This document shows, piece by piece, positions 31,460 to 44,193 of a stretch of 64,000 nucleotides of DNA. This DNA comes from Physcomitrium patens (Eukaryota; Streptophyta; Bryopsida; Funariales; Funariaceae), in contig NC_037275.1 in the NCBI RefSeq assembly GCF_000002425.4, positions 14,845,889 through 14,909,888 on the forward strand. Direction: 5' to 3'. Below the pieces are notes generated by a model. That model saw only the letters and a list, made by a program, of their open reading frames with translations. It searched no databases and was not told the DNA's origin. Within the stretch, counting starts at the first letter, position 1; every line of letters starts with the position of its first letter. The translations under genes and the position numbers were made by a program.

Positions 31460-32950
31460 TATCTTATACCAAAAAAAAGAGATACATCTTTTGATTGACA
31501 AAGAATAATTTTCTTAAAGCCAAGGCATTTTCATCTCCAAGAAATAAAATCAACATTGACTATCAATTCAAAATTTATCAAGAAAATTAAATTAAGTATG
31601 TCCTTTGATCTTTTTTTTCATGATATTAAAAATAATTCTTTTAAGTCTTATGTGACTTTCAAGTTTGAATTTAAGAATAATCTATTCAATTTTGAGGGAC
31701 AATTATATATTCCATAAGGTGAAATAGAATTACGTGTTTTTCAAGCTTGTCATGACTCTTTAATAGCCAAATATTTTCAATACAATAAGAATTTGGAGCT
31801 AATATCAAAAGATTTTTAGTAGTCTCAAATATAAAAGTCAATTAAAGACTCTCTACAAGAATGTTATATTTATTCAAGATCAAAAACTCCTTGGCATTAA
31901 CCTTATAGACTTCTTCAACCATTACCCCTTTGTGAACAACCATAGTCTTTTGTTTCTATGGATTTTATTATAAATCTTTAAGCCTCAAGTTTGTATGATT
32001 TTATATTTATAATAATATATTATTTGAACAAAATGTCATATTTTTTACCATATACAAAATCTATTATATGTAAAGAAACAACAAAGTTGTTTTTTTGACA
32101 ACATCTATAGCTATCATAGATTATCTACAGATATTATATTAGATAGGGAGATTCAATTTTTATGAAGATTTTGAACAACCATTTTTAAGATTCTAAAAGT
32201 AGATATAAAGCTATCCTTCACTTTTTATCTACAAACTAATAGGCAAATAAAATGGGTGAATGAAGTTCTAGAGCAATATTTGAAGTACACCATTAATTAT
32301 CATCAAGATGATTGAATAATTTTTTTGCCATTGGTAAAATTTGTATACAATAATTTGGTATATTCTTTTATTTAACAAACACCTTTCTTTGCCTATTATG
32401 ATTATCACCAACTATTTGATACTTTTGACTTTTCAAAAGATAATAATTTGATAAATTATTTATTAGAGTTACATATAATAATAAAAGCATAGTTAAAAGA
32501 AGCTCATAATGACAAAAGATCAATACAGATGCCTATTATAAGAAACAACCATAATTTAATGTGGATAAAAAAATATAATTATTTTGTCACAATATCAAGA
32601 CTACATATTCTTGTGACAAGTTGGACTATTGCAGACTTGAACTTTTTCTTATTTGTGAACTAGTCAATCTTACTGCTTATTGATTATATCTACTAGAGTC
32701 TATAAAGTTCCATCTTGTATTCTATAAGTCTTTTTTTGAATCATATAAGACAACGAATATTTCAAAAAGAAGAAAAATGTCATTTCTTCCTACAGAAGTG
32801 GATAATGATCAAGAATTCAAGGTGGAGGAAGTCTTAGATTTAAGGCGGTGCCAAAATAGATTGAAATATTTAGTGAAGATATGATATTAATAAATATACA
32901 TAAGATCAAGCAAAAATTCTTACAAATGTAACAAAGAAGATTGAGTTTTT
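31460..32950 (+). pseudogene. A4 pol remnant (tether, integrase, chromodomain)
   Basis: Collinear with A6 49300-50790. Recognisable pieces include SMDFI at about 31955, the LDRE second-Asp region near 32140, the VNEVLEQYLKY block near 32255, and a chromodomain at about 32815-32935. No open frame exceeds a few dozen codons. The minus-strand ORF at 32817-33098 is a shadow. Confidence 0.6.
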
Positions 32951-33065
32951 TTATTGATGACAAAAAATAGAAAAACTTTGTCATAAAGGAAATAAGATAC
33001 AAAGAGAATAGTATTCTATCTTCTTCTTTTGTTTGTAGCTTATGCATATTTATGGTATTAAGAAA

Positions 33066-33484
33066 ATAAAGAATCAACAACCAAAAAATTAAATTCAAGA
33101 GCTATCATTTGTTGAGTTATTAGACAAGACATTATGATTTTTATAACTTTCATGATAATATAATTAAGAAAAAGATCTTTAAGAACATGTTTTTTTTCAA
33201 ATAAATGATGAAATATAACATGTTTGGTATCATATCCATAAAAGAAATTTTCAATATTTGGTGATTTTATTTGAGATAGGAATGATTCTTGATAATATTC
33301 TAAATATTTTATTTGAAAAGAGTTATGAAGGCTTCAACAAGAATCAAATAACAAGATGAACTTTTTGCCTCAGTATGAGACACTATTGATGGCTAAAAAG
33401 ACCTATCAATCATCTTCAAAAAGAACAAAGATCAAGATATGTAATTAACACAATTTGCTACATCTTGAATTTTTTAACGTATGA
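33066..33484 (+). pseudogene. A4 ORF3 remnant
   Basis: This aligns codon by codon with A6 ORF3 at its start (the KNQQP and IQELSFVELLDKTL blocks), with ATG changed to ATA, and ends at a TGA equivalent to the others. The span of 419 bp indicates a small net deletion. Stops are numerous. Confidence 0.55.
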
Positions 33485-33526
33485 TGACTACTACTTATAG
33501 AACTCATTTCTTGAAGAATAGAGTAA

Positions 33527-34065
33527 TATCATGGACATATATATTTACTCCAATAATTATCTATATGATTAAATAGAAGTAAGTAAAAGTAGATTAATTT
33601 CATGATATCTTCTAGAGAAGCTTTCTAGAAATTTCATAGATATTACTTTGACTTTACACATGTTTATAGTTAATTGATAGGCTAAAAATTTGGTCAACAA
33701 GTTAGCCATGTGATACACGTATTAATACCTTATAAAACAAGCTAATTATATGGCATATATATGGACAACTTTTCTTACAAGTTAAATCATATGTCTAATA
33801 AAGTCAAAATGTATTAATAGTCTTATAGAATATAACCATATAACTCTTAATTAGAGAGTATATATGGAAGCAAGAATGAAGCCTTCTTTATTCTTGTCAT
33901 TACCTTTTTAGTCTTTAGTCTTATTTGAAGACTTTTTAGTCTTCTTATCTTGGACAATAGCCATTCTAGTTTAATATGTTACCATCTTTGAGTGATTTTT
34001 TAATCTTTTTGAATGGTACAAGACTATATTGAGATTTTCTTTCTTTGAAATTCATGTCCTTGATA
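33527..34065 (+). repeat. A4 3' LTR (~539 bp)
   Basis: It starts TATCATGGAC after a decayed purine tract and ends GTCCTTGATA. Subtype shared with A1 and A6. Confidence 0.75.
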
Positions 34066-34259
34066 ATGACATACAAATCTAAGATATAGATGTCTATCTA
34101 TATATATCATATTCAAGATAAAAAAAAATATAAGAATAAATTAATATTAGTATTATAAAAATATTTTAGATTTTTAAAAAAATTAAAATTTATTTAGAAA
34201 TATTTCAAGTAATATTTTAAGACTTTGGAGGAAGTCATTTTTATCACTTTACAAGGCTA

Positions 34260-34824
34260 TGTCACAGACATATGCATGAAAGTCAATAATTACATGTATA
34301 AATAGGTAGAAATAAATAAAAGTAGGTAAAAGTAAGTTAATTCTATAGTATTTGGTATGGAAGCTTTTTAGAAGCTTCATAGATATTGCTTTGACTTTAT
34401 AGGTATCTTTAATTGACTTTTTGGGATTTAAAACGTAGTCAATAAGTTGGCCATGTGTCACACATGTTGTTAGCTTGAAGATCAAGCTAACTATGTGGCC
34501 CACACGTAGAAAAACTTGCCTTGTAAGTCAAGGCATGTGTCTTACAAAGTCAACACATATTGGAGGTCTTATAGAACGTCATCACGTTGCCCCTAGTTAA
34601 ATAGTATATATAGAGACAAGAGTGAAGCCTTCTCCACTCTTGTCAACTCCTTTCTTGCTTCTAGTCTAGTTTCAAGGGTCTGTAGTTTTCTTGACTTTTG
34701 GCAATAGTCATTCCAATTTCTTGCTTTATATATATATATATATAAAGTTATTTCTATTTTATTATCTTTTTATGAGAGAAGTCTCACTTGTTTATTTGTC
34801 TTAATCATGTTCTTGTCCTTGATA
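34260..34824 (+). repeat. A5: solo Chromo-A LTR (~565 bp)
   Basis: It starts TGTCACAGAC and ends TCCTTGATA. The flanks GGCTA (34255-34259) and TGCTA (34825-34829) match at 4 of 5, consistent with a target duplication. No internal sequence adjoins it, so it is a solo LTR formed by LTR-LTR recombination. It keeps TATATATAG and ACTCTTGTCAA spaced as in A3. Confidence 0.8.
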
Positions 34825-35530
34825 TGCTATTGTTGAATAAATTGAGGAAGATTTGAAAGTCTTATATAAATCTTAAATTTAATGAATATTTTTGGATATT
34901 TTGGTGAAGTAAAAAAGACAAAGAAAGTAATTTTATTTGTAGAAAATAAGAAAAAAAACAACTAATATACTACTTGTAAGAAGAAAGATACATACTTATC
35001 AAATAAGTTGTAGCACCTTAGATATAGGTAGGAGGATAAGAATAAGGCCTTATAAAATTTGTAAGACACTCGTAGACATTGCTTGTAAGCTTTAGTGAGG
35101 CTTGGATCTTTGATATCTTAAGCAGTTATCCATGAAGTAAAAAAATATTTATTTGATTTTATTTATATTTTATCTTTTATTTTTATATTATTATAATTTA
35201 CTTATAATAATTTTTATTTTAAAATATTTTTATATCATTAAAAAGATTAAAAAATTATCTATTTTAAAAATTATTATTTATTATTTATTTTTTACTTTTT
35301 ATTGAATAAAAATCTAATGAATAATTTAAAACCAATTTTGTTGTATATAATTCTTTGTTTGCAATTCTTTCACTAGTTTTGAATTATTCCTACTTGTTTC
35401 TTCTTAGTTGCATCTGTTAATTCATAGCACCAATCACAAATAACTCTTAATTGAAGCCATCTTGTAATCTGAATTAAAAGGTGAATTTTACTTTTATACC
35501 AATATATATATATATATTTAAGAAATGTCT
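34825..35530. other. Unassigned AT-rich interval
   Basis: I see no open frame, LTR terminus or domain here. It contains a (TA)n tract near 35505. The stretch 34066-34259 on the other side of A5 is likewise unassigned, so A5 inserted into sequence of unknown nature. Confidence 0.5.
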
Positions 35531-35532
35531 AC

Positions 35533-36866
35533 TTAAAGATTTAATCCAATTTGCATTGAGTAAGAATATAATGTGTCTCTAGTAAGAAATAACTTGTCTT
35601 CTTTGTTAAGATTTGATATTAAATAGAATTTTGATCCAACATCATCAATGTCTTCAACCATATCATCTTCTCTTTCATATCTTGCTCGAGCTAGCGTGTC
35701 TGCTATTAAATTGTCTATTCTAACTACATATTTAAATTCTAGATTTAATGAGTTAATATAAGCAATCCATCTTAATATTGCAATATCCGGCATTGAATAA
35801 TTAGTAATCATTCCAAGCAATGGCAAGCAATATGTTTTAATTACTATAGCTACACCAATCAAATAATCCCTTTTAGCTTTCATAGCTGAAACAACTCCCA
35901 AAAGTTCTCTTTTGACTTGCAAATATATACGTTGACAAATATTTAAAACTTTAGCTCCAAATCAAACTGCAAATCTTTTTCCACTTGAATCATCTTGACC
36001 CACAATCCATCTAATAGTAATAAGAGTAGTATCCATAGTAAGCATTACTTGTCTATTACAGTCATAATCAATTCTTCTTAAAATTGGAGGTGTCATCAAT
36101 AACACCTTTAGCTTCTACATTGCTTCAATATGCTTTCTTTCCCATTTAAATTGATGATTCTTACGTAATAATTCATACAATGGATCCGCTACATGAGCAT
36201 AATGAGGAATCCATATACAATAAAATATATAAGCTCCTAAAAACCTGCGTACTTTTGTTGAAGAATCACATGAATCCTTCATCCTTCCAATTACATCAAC
36301 TTTACTTGGATCTGACTTTCTCTCACAAAATCCACACAAATATCCAACAATAAGAACTTCTTGTACTCCGAATGTAGATTTTGCTCTTGAAAGTATAAGA
36401 TGAACCTCTTCAAGTAGAGTTAAAATCTTTTCACAATCTTGTATATGATCAATAACATATTTGCGACACCCTCTTTCATCTAAAGTTTTATCTTTTTCTC
36501 CTTCTTTACCTCCTTTGATAGGAACATCATCTAAAAAAGACATGGTTTTTTTAGGAATGAAGTCTCTTAATACCTTGTTCATCCCATTCATCATATGTGC
36601 AACTGAGTTAATAGCACCTTGTGGGAGAGTACACATTTTAAATAATCCAAGTGATGTTCTCATTGTTATTAGATCTCTACTCTCATGCATAAGTTGAAAT
36701 TGATCATAACCCGAATATAAATCACTTATTGAATAAATTGACCTTCTTACAAACGCTTCTGTAAACTCATCTACTAAAAGTCCTATACTTGTATTTCATA
36801 TAGTTACTGCATTCATTAGCTGCATATCTTGAATAAAATGAAACGATCTATTTTTTATTGGCACGG
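35533..36866 (-). pseudogene. B2 pol, RT (from fingers) and RNase H
   Basis: Open piece 36115-36690 covers the RT palm, with MSFLDDVPIKG and RRFLGAYIFYCIW. Piece 35533-35922 covers RNase H (SAMKAKRDYL, IKTYCLPLLG, DNLIADTLARARY). The region between has stops and an RNase H first-Asp block near 36040. The upstream end joins through E2 to 38154. Confidence 0.75.
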
Positions 36867-38149
36867 TGTCAAGGTAGAGAGAGTTTGCCTCAAGAAAACG
36901 CTGGACTTTTGGCTGTCACTAATTATTAAATCAAGCTTGAAAATAAGAGAAGCCCTAAGTTTATATATAATTTTTCTCTTTTTGAGTAATTACACCAAAT
37001 ACACAATCCTCAAGTAATCCACAACTTCCAAAATATGATAAAATCTTCTAAATCCTTGTTTATTCTTATATGGAGATTTTCCCAAACTTCAACACCTCAT
37101 ATCTCTTAATCCGACCGTCCAAACAAACTCAAATTTTATATGAGGTACTGATGTATTTTTATTAACTTCTACAACAATTTTCAACCGCAAATTCATTACA
37201 AATCTTGAGATATCTTGAAATCCATAACAGCCGCTTCAAACCCTTGTCTTTATACATCCACGTGCAATTTTCTTCATATATCACACAATATAAGCTAAAA
37301 TTCCACGAAATTTGTATGTATAGCTTTTTAACACAAAATTTTACATTCTCCAAAAAATTTGAGCCAAAAATTCGTCCAAAAACTCAAGTTATGGCTCCAA
37401 CCATTACTACAAATAAACCCGCTTACTTACTGCTTTTGATTTGGAAGCGTCGCCTTCAACTCCTTACAACTCCTTCATATGAACTCCAAAAGCAATAATT
37501 CTTTCGTGAAAGATGTAGGCCTTGAAATCGCTGTTCCAGTCGCACCTTCCGATCTTCGAAAGCTATTGTAAAACTCTTCGTACTCTCAAAAGAGTAACAG
37601 TATGTCTTAAATAAACACCTTAAGTTCAAACGGTCATAACTTTTTCACCCTAACTCCAAATCCTCTAATTTTTGTATACAAATTGTTTTCCAAATCCTAA
37701 ATTTTACAATACTAGCTTCTAATCTCCGAATGCCCTCGAAAGAGGATCCCTAGTCCCTAATAAGGCTTCGGGCAGCCTCCTTGAAGCCTATTGGGCATGG
37801 TATTCGACCAATAGGGATGAAGTTCTCCATTCCTTGCCTTCATCCGACCATGCCTTGCTTTCATCCTTTTCAATTAGCCTCCTACTAATTTAGATTTTCA
37901 TCCTTAGGTTTCTACCTTCTCCCAAGGCTTCATACTAAATATTTAGGTCCTATATTAATATAACTATATATATATATATATATATATATTTTAATGTCAA
38001 AATCAAAAGAAATAAAGAAACAAAGTAAAGTTTCTTATACCAACTCCTTTTAATTTAATCTACTAGCCACTCTAACACACATCTAGATTTATCAACATAT
38101 AATGTGTTTTAGCTAATTTTTACATACTGTAAGCATTTATAGTACGACA
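36867..38149 (-). repeat. E2: solo Gyp-E LTR (1283 bp) inserted in B2 RT
   Basis: Sense start TGTCGTACTATAAATGC, end CCTTGACA. The 4-bp duplication ACGG is at 36863-36866 and 38150-38153; a shared extra T would also allow 5-bp ACGGT with a non-canonical terminus. Removing it restores Gyp-B RT (TGGTTTAC...GTGCCAATAAA) collinear with B1 at 22268-22285. It carries no internal coding part. It also provides the empty site for A3 at 37857. Confidence 0.88.
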
Positions 38150-38153
38150 ACGG

Positions 38154-38790
38154 TAAACCAAGAACTTAAATATGGAGCAAAAGAAGGCTCCAAAATTTTC
38201 ATTCAGAGCTTTTCTTTCTATAATTCCATCTATTTAGGCAAATGTGTACTCGGCATGGTAGTTGGCCTTAAGTTCCAAGGCATATGAGGTACTGTAAAGA
38301 TAACCATAGGAGCAACAACATTAGAATCTACACATCTTATTTCACGAAATCCAAAGGCAAATGATTTACCTCATTTTGCAAGCATTATTTTAAAATATTC
38401 AATTTTTGTTGGAAATAAAGAACCATCACATCCAATCTTCAATTCTTCAAAAGTCTCCTTTATAAATTGATGTCCAATCTTCTTTGGATCTCTTAAACTC
38501 TCTTCATTTGATGCTTCTTCTATTTGTTTCTTAGAATCTTCTAGTAAAAGTTTGGCAATACGTTTTACCTTTTTATCTACTATTTCATATTTTGTCTCTA
38601 CATTAGCTTCTGGTGCTTGAATAGATTCAAGTATAGGTTAAACCTCCCTCGAATGAATTTTGACAATTTTATCATTATCTCCTAATTCAATAGATGCAAT
38701 TAATTCCAAAGAGTCCTCTAATCCATTTTCTTCATAAACACCTAAAATCCTCTCATTATCTTCTAATGTGTTAACTTGCATAATTTTCTT
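38154..38790 (-). pseudogene. B2 pol, spacer and RT N-terminus
   Basis: Sense blocks include PMVIFTVPHMPWNLRP-like sequence near 38330 and the region before RT corresponding to B1 21600-22270. This joins across E2 to 36862. Its frame is -1 to the gag-protease frame, as in B1. Confidence 0.65.
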
Positions 38791-38796
38791 TCAGTA

Positions 38797-41337
38797 CTAT
38801 AAAATTTTTTCTTTCTTTTTTTTTAAAATCATCAACTTTCTTATACATAATATTTCCATTTTCAAAAATACCAATAAATCTCGCATTAAAGGCACCTTCA
38901 ACTTGCGAGAGTACCTCCTCTTTTGTACCTCCATAATCCTGCTATATAGTGGTATGTCCTCAAAATCCTTAAATCCTTCAACAACCTTTAGCAATGGTTT
39001 CTCCCTCAACCTATCTCGATTCCGTTCATGATTAGGAGGTACTGTTAGAAACTGTACAACTTTGTTTCTATCTTCACTACATATCCTTGTATAAGCAAAA
39101 CCATCGTCTAGTACTTTTGTTTCTATCCATATTGCCATAATATAAGGTTGTCCTAAAATCAATGGATAAGACATTGTATCTTGAACAAAGAAATGTTGTT
39201 CTGTCGTAATATCTCCAATCCAAATTTTGACATTTGGACAAGCTCCATATAATTCGCCTTGAGTGTTATTAGTTGCTCGTATTGCCCATCCATGTTCTAT
39301 ATCAATTGGCCATTTCTGCTTCTTATGAAGATCCTTAGACATAAGATTTATTTCAAAATCATGGTCAACTAAAGCAACAATTGGTTCTTCTATATCTCTT
39401 ACTTTTACCAATACTTTAGTAGTTGCCCTTCGCCCAATGTTTTGGAGTATAATGGCTTGAAGCTTCCATTTCCTTATCACTCTAATCTTCGAAGCATACT
39501 CATTGATTATATCCATTCTTTTCATTTTTTGATTGCTTGTAACCATTATCAATCCCTTCTTCATCTTTATATTATATTACATCTATAGCATGACTCATTC
39601 GAGCTTTACCCATTAATTACCTCTTTCACTTAATGCTGTCAATGATAACATCATAAAACTCCTTTTTTGTAATTCCCAAAATTTCTTTCAATGTGAATTC
39701 CACCTTAGCATTTAATGTACATTCTTCCAACACCTCTTCTAAATTTGTTGCCACTTCAATATCAGAAAGTAGCTTATAAGCAATTGATTTATTCTTATCT
39801 TTTGTCTCTTTTGTTTTTTCTTCCAATGAAGCTGAAGTATCTTTTATAAGCAATTCTTATGAAGCTACCTCGGGAGCCTTATCTCTTCGAGTTGCCTCTT
39901 AGAAGAATTTCCTTCTCTTGTATCATCAAAAGTTCCTCGTCTCTTTTCTTCCATCAAAGCTTCATGTTGGCTCTTAGTAATATATGCAAGAATTGAAAGA
40001 GACTCAATAGGATCTTTCCAACCTGTTGCACCTTGTATTGTAGTTACAATCCTCAATAATGCTTCCCGAGGCATTTTTCCTTTTTGTATTATGGAAATGG
40101 CAAAAGCCTAAAATTCACTAGTTTCTATACTTCCACCAAAGTCATCATCTACTCTAGCACCATAACTTACACTCTCTCGTGTTACTATTTCATGTTCTAT
40201 TAAATAATCTTGAATCAATGCTCTCATACCTCTTTTGCTAAAATTGGTTTGAAAGAGATTCTCTATATTCTTTAATATAATCTTTCCATCTTTTTAATAA
40301 AAAACTCTTTGCTGTACCTTATTATTAAATTTATTGCAATCCTTCCCAATATATGAAGCGTCATCACACCAAATACATCTTTGTACATACCCTTGTTTTG
40401 AAAAATTCTTCAAATTATTTGTAGAAGTATTCTCTTCAAGTCTTGTCCATTTGATTTAAAGATCTCGCATTCCACATATAATTTCTTCAATCCCCATCTC
40501 TCTTTTCTTAGATAAAAATGTTAAAGGTTAAATAGTAGGCATTGTCGGTCATATCGTATGTACTAGAATTTTAGGTGCTTGTATTGCTTTTGGAATATTA
40601 TTCCTATTTTTCCTCTTTTCTCTTTTTGTAAGCAAACCCATCGCATTTTCAATATTTTTCTATTTTGTTGTTATCCCTCATCTTCTTCTTTGTCTTCAAG
40701 AAGCAATTCCAATTTCTTTTGTAATTCTCCATCAGCAACTTGAAGAAATAATTCAACCTTGTTCGGCTCTAATGTCAATTTTTCTACCTTTGATAATTGA
40801 GAATACTGCCTCTCAAATTCCTTTAGTAGCTTTGTTGCTTATAAATTCTTATTAAGCCGCTCAATCCATTCTAGAAATAATTTCTTAGTAACATGATCAG
40901 TGTCCTCTAAGAAATATTCGTCTTTTAATGCATGTGAAAAAAAATTCCATAAATTTTCATAATGCTCCATAATTGATGTAATATGCTCTCTTATTTCCGG
41001 TATTGTAGCAAGTCCAAATAATTCAACCATCTTCTTCTCTGAAATCTGATTTAATTCCATTTTCCAAATATAACAACTTAAATACCTTGAAATATCCCTT
41101 CTATCAAATTAATCAATTTTATTGACCATTGCTTGCAATGCTTTGGTTGCCAAAGCTTCTTTGCGATTATTGCTTTGTTGTTGCTGCATAGATAATGATA
41201 AGGCTTGAAACATACTAGCAATGGATGGATCCATGTACATACCTTGTCTTTTAGAAGAAACTCCACCAGAAGCTCTACTTGAAGCTCCTTCCAAAGATCC
41301 TTCAAAATTTTTATTCTCCTTCTCTATAAAATGAAAT
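38797..41337 (-). pseudogene. B2 gag-protease remnant
   Basis: The start aligned with B1's ATG is ATA here (near 41335). Open pieces: 41109-41294 (MDPSIASMFQALSLSMQQQ; here the Gln that is a stop in B1 is intact), 40839-41060, 39865-40074, 39626-39853 and 38797-39564. The protease reads ALVDHDFEINLMS (DHG changed to DHD) near 39370, with ILGQPYI near 39160. The zinc knuckle CIWCDDASYIGKDC lies near 40360. The gag frame stays open well into the pol overlap. Confidence 0.78.
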
Positions 41338-41374
41338 TGAAATAAATGAATTCCAATACCTCTTACCTGAAGTT

Positions 41375-41392
41375 TTCACGTCGGGTTCACCA
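41375..41392 (-). promoter_or_regulatory. B2 primer-binding site
   Basis: Sense TGGTGAACCCGACGTGAA, identical to B1, 4 nt after the LTR end. Confidence 0.75.
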
Positions 41393-41396
41393 CTTA

Positions 41397-42493
41397 TATT
41401 ATATTATGTACTATCCTGCTTAAGAACGTATTGAGTGTTTGGTTGTAGAAGTTAAAACAATGTTTTGCAAGTATCAAAGTAGTCTTATGGATTTGAACCA
41501 TCTAAATACAAATTATTTCGGATTTCAATGTAAAAGCTTAATCCCAATACAAAATACTTAAAAATACTATTTTTAATAAATTTATACTATTATAAGTACA
41601 AATTCTTTTTTTACTTTGTTAGTTTTATTTTAATATATTTTTATTAGTATTATTCTTTTTTTTAATTTCTAATTTTTTAATTTTTAAATTTTAAATCTTA
41701 ATCTTAAACAATTAGCTTTGAGAAGCTATAATTTTCAATTTGACTGTCCGATTGTTGTAAAACTTCTACCACTAGTATCTTTGCAAGCCTTCTAAATGCT
41801 CAAAAAGTTTCAATCCAATGCAACTTACAAATTGCAAGAAAACGTCGTAAATCCACACTGATGTCCCTTGACCGACGCTTAGAAAGTTGATGATGAACTT
41901 TGAATTACAAATTCTCCTTCTCCAACTATTAATTCTCATTTAAACTTTGTATGTAGCTCCACCTTTAAGACCTCGACTTACTATGCCAAAATTCACCTTA
42001 TTCCAATTGATAGATCTCTAAATATTACAGAAATCCTTTGGAAGGAGCTTGAAGCTCACTCTCCGATCCCAAATCCCGATCTTCAAATGCTCCCCTACTT
42101 TGTCCTAAGCGGCCGTTGTAGTGGCTAGAGGTCTGGTTTTGATCCCGACCCACAAATGGTCATCTCACGGATATCAATCTTACTTATCCTAGAGGTTTTT
42201 CAGCACTTTCCTATCCTCAACTTCACCTTATTATCTACCATATCATTTTTTTACTTTATTTATCTAGTTTTTACTAATTTATGGCCTTTCTTAAGTGGTA
42301 AAATAGTTTCTACAATCTAGAAAGAAAATTTAATGACAAGTTTTATCTACTAGCTATTAAGACAAGAAAATACTCTAAAGCTTTTATAAAGCGTTCTTAA
42401 ATTATCTTGAGCTCTTATCAACAAAGATGACTAAATATTAATAAAATATTTTTTATTTATATTTTCACCATATAATCATATTACAACACAACA
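41397..42493 (-). repeat. B2 5' LTR (~1.1 kb)
   Basis: Sense start TGTTGTGTTGTAATATGA matches B1's LTR start after C-to-T decay. It ends before the primer site. It is shorter than the B1 LTR and diverged in the middle. Confidence 0.72.
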
Positions 42494-43308
42494 CTAGTTA
42501 TTTTAGGATTATCATGGCTAAAAAAATATAATCCTCAAATAGATTGGATTTCTTGTAACCTTAACTTTTCTGATAGTATAATCTAAGATCGCATTAGCAA
42601 AGTAGAAGTATGTAAGTCGAGTACATCCAAACCTTTACTAATAGATGCAAAAGCTTTCATGCATACTGCAAACAAAAGACCATCTTTTGCTATATATGCT
42701 ACACTAATTTCTATTGGTTAAATAAGGTTGAGTGATATTCCTAAGCAATATCAAGAATTTTAAGATATTTTTGAAAAAAAAAATGCAGATATTTTTCTCG
42801 AGCATTGACCTTACGATTGTTCAATTGATCTGCAAGAAAGAGTTCAACCACCATTTGGACCAATCTTTAGCTTATCGCAAAATGAGTTGTACGCATTAAA
42901 AGAGTATATTGATGAGAATTTGACAAAGAACTTTATAATCCATTCTAAATCACCAAGTAGGGCTCCTATCGTATTTGTGAAGAAGAAAGATGGATCTCTA
43001 TGAATGTGTGTGGATTATCGAGGACTCAACAAGATTACCATCAAAAATAGGTATCCTTTGCCTTTGATTTCAGGACTTCTTGACAAACTCAATCAAGTAA
43101 AGATCTATATCATAATAGATCTATGAGGAGTATACAACTTAATTTGTATCAAAGAAGGAGATAAATGGAAGACTGCTTTTTGAACTGGGTATGGACATTT
43201 TGAATATAATGTCATGCCTTTTGGACTCACGAATGTACTAGCCACTTTTTAACATCTTATGAATGATGTTTTTTGTGAATTTTTAGATGATTTTTTTGTT
43301 TGCTATTT
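42494..43308 (+). pseudogene. A6 pol, protease C-terminus and RT fingers/palm
   Basis: This matches A3/A2 from the LALSWLKKYNP block through HAAK, then GAPIVFVKKKDGSL and [19 protein letters not shown]. It ends one codon before the catalytic YLDD, where H1 inserted. It contains stops (for example CGA to TGA near 43003). Confidence 0.75.
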
Positions 43309-43310
43309 AT

Positions 43311-44175
43311 TGAAGAAAAGAAATCTAAAAGCTACAAACACTTAGCATCAACAAAGATTGTAATCTAAGAGAAGTATGGAAAAAGATGATTCTTACTTCC
43401 AACACTCTTTATTTATAGGTGGTGTCATGGACATACTCATGTAAGCTAGTAATTACATATATAAATAAGTAGAAGTAAGTAAAAATAGATAAAAGTAAAT
43501 TAATTCTATAGTATTTGATATGGAAGCTTCCTAAAAGCTTCATAGATGCTGCTTTGACTTTATAGGTGTCTTTAATTGACTTTTTAGATTAGAAACGTGA
43601 TTAACAAGTTGGCCATGTACCACACATGTTGTTAGCTTGAAGACCAAGCTAACAATGTAGCCCACACGTAGAAAAACTTGTCTTGTAAGTCAAGGCATCT
43701 GTCCTATAAAGTCAACACTTATTAGAGGTCCTATAGAACAATGCCACATAGTTTCTAATTAGATAGTATATATAGAGACAAGAATGAAGCCTTCTTCACT
43801 CTTGTCAACTCCTTTCTTGCTTCCAATCTAGTTTCAAGGGTGTCTAATTTTCTTGTCTTTTGGCAATAGCCATTCCTATTTTTCTTTCAATATACATACT
43901 TGTTTCTTTATATTTTATTACCTTTCTTTGAATGAAGGCTCACTTGTCTGAATTACTTTTTCATCGAGTTCTTGTCTTTAACAGGTGGTGGTTTGCTCAC
44001 CAAAGAGATAACTTCCATCCTTTTAATATTACATCTATTTCTACCTCATCTAATAAACCCTTGATGCCACCTCAATAACTTATTTTAACTCTTTGCTGTC
44101 TTTTTACTATTAGCAACATATTATGTTTAATCTCTATGTGGTTGTAACTAAGCAAGTACTTGCCGATCTTCAACA
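43311..44175 (-). repeat. H1 3' LTR, split by solo LTR A7
   Basis: The two parts (43311-43422 and 43984-44175, minus one duplication) total about 299 bp and match 48200-48499. The polypurine AAAGTGGGAG (sense) precedes it at 44176-44185. Confidence 0.87.
43423..43983 (+). repeat. A7: solo Chromo-A LTR (561 bp) in H1 3' LTR
   Basis: It starts TGTCATGGAC and ends TCTTTAACA. Perfect duplication GGTGG (43418-43422 and 43984-43988). H1's other LTR has the unoccupied GGTGG near 48308. It retains the TATA box and ACTCTTGTCAA. Confidence 0.92.
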
Positions 44176-44193
44176 CTCCCACTTTACTAATAT

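Larger units (their letters stand above)
31453..34065 (+). mobile_element. A4: decayed Chromo-A copy, 3' half
   Basis: It starts abruptly at the end of RNase H (matching A6 from ~49298), runs through integrase and chromodomain, ORF3 and a complete 3' LTR. Its 5' half is absent; E1's LTR abuts it. Decay is intermediate to strong. Confidence 0.75.
35531..42493 (-). mobile_element. B2: Gyp-B element, 5' LTR to RNase H, truncated
   Basis: Sense leftward: 5' LTR (41397-42493), primer site identical to B1, gag, protease, RT, RNase H ending near 35531. Integrase and 3' LTR are absent. It is interrupted in RT by solo LTR E2. Its 5' LTR abuts A6 protease sequence at 42494, so B2 probably inserted into A6 and was later truncated. 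Confidence 0.8.

Noticed and set aside
34825..35530. Possible solo LTR beginning TGTTGAATAA
   Set aside because: No matching 3' terminus, no target duplication and no second copy in the window.
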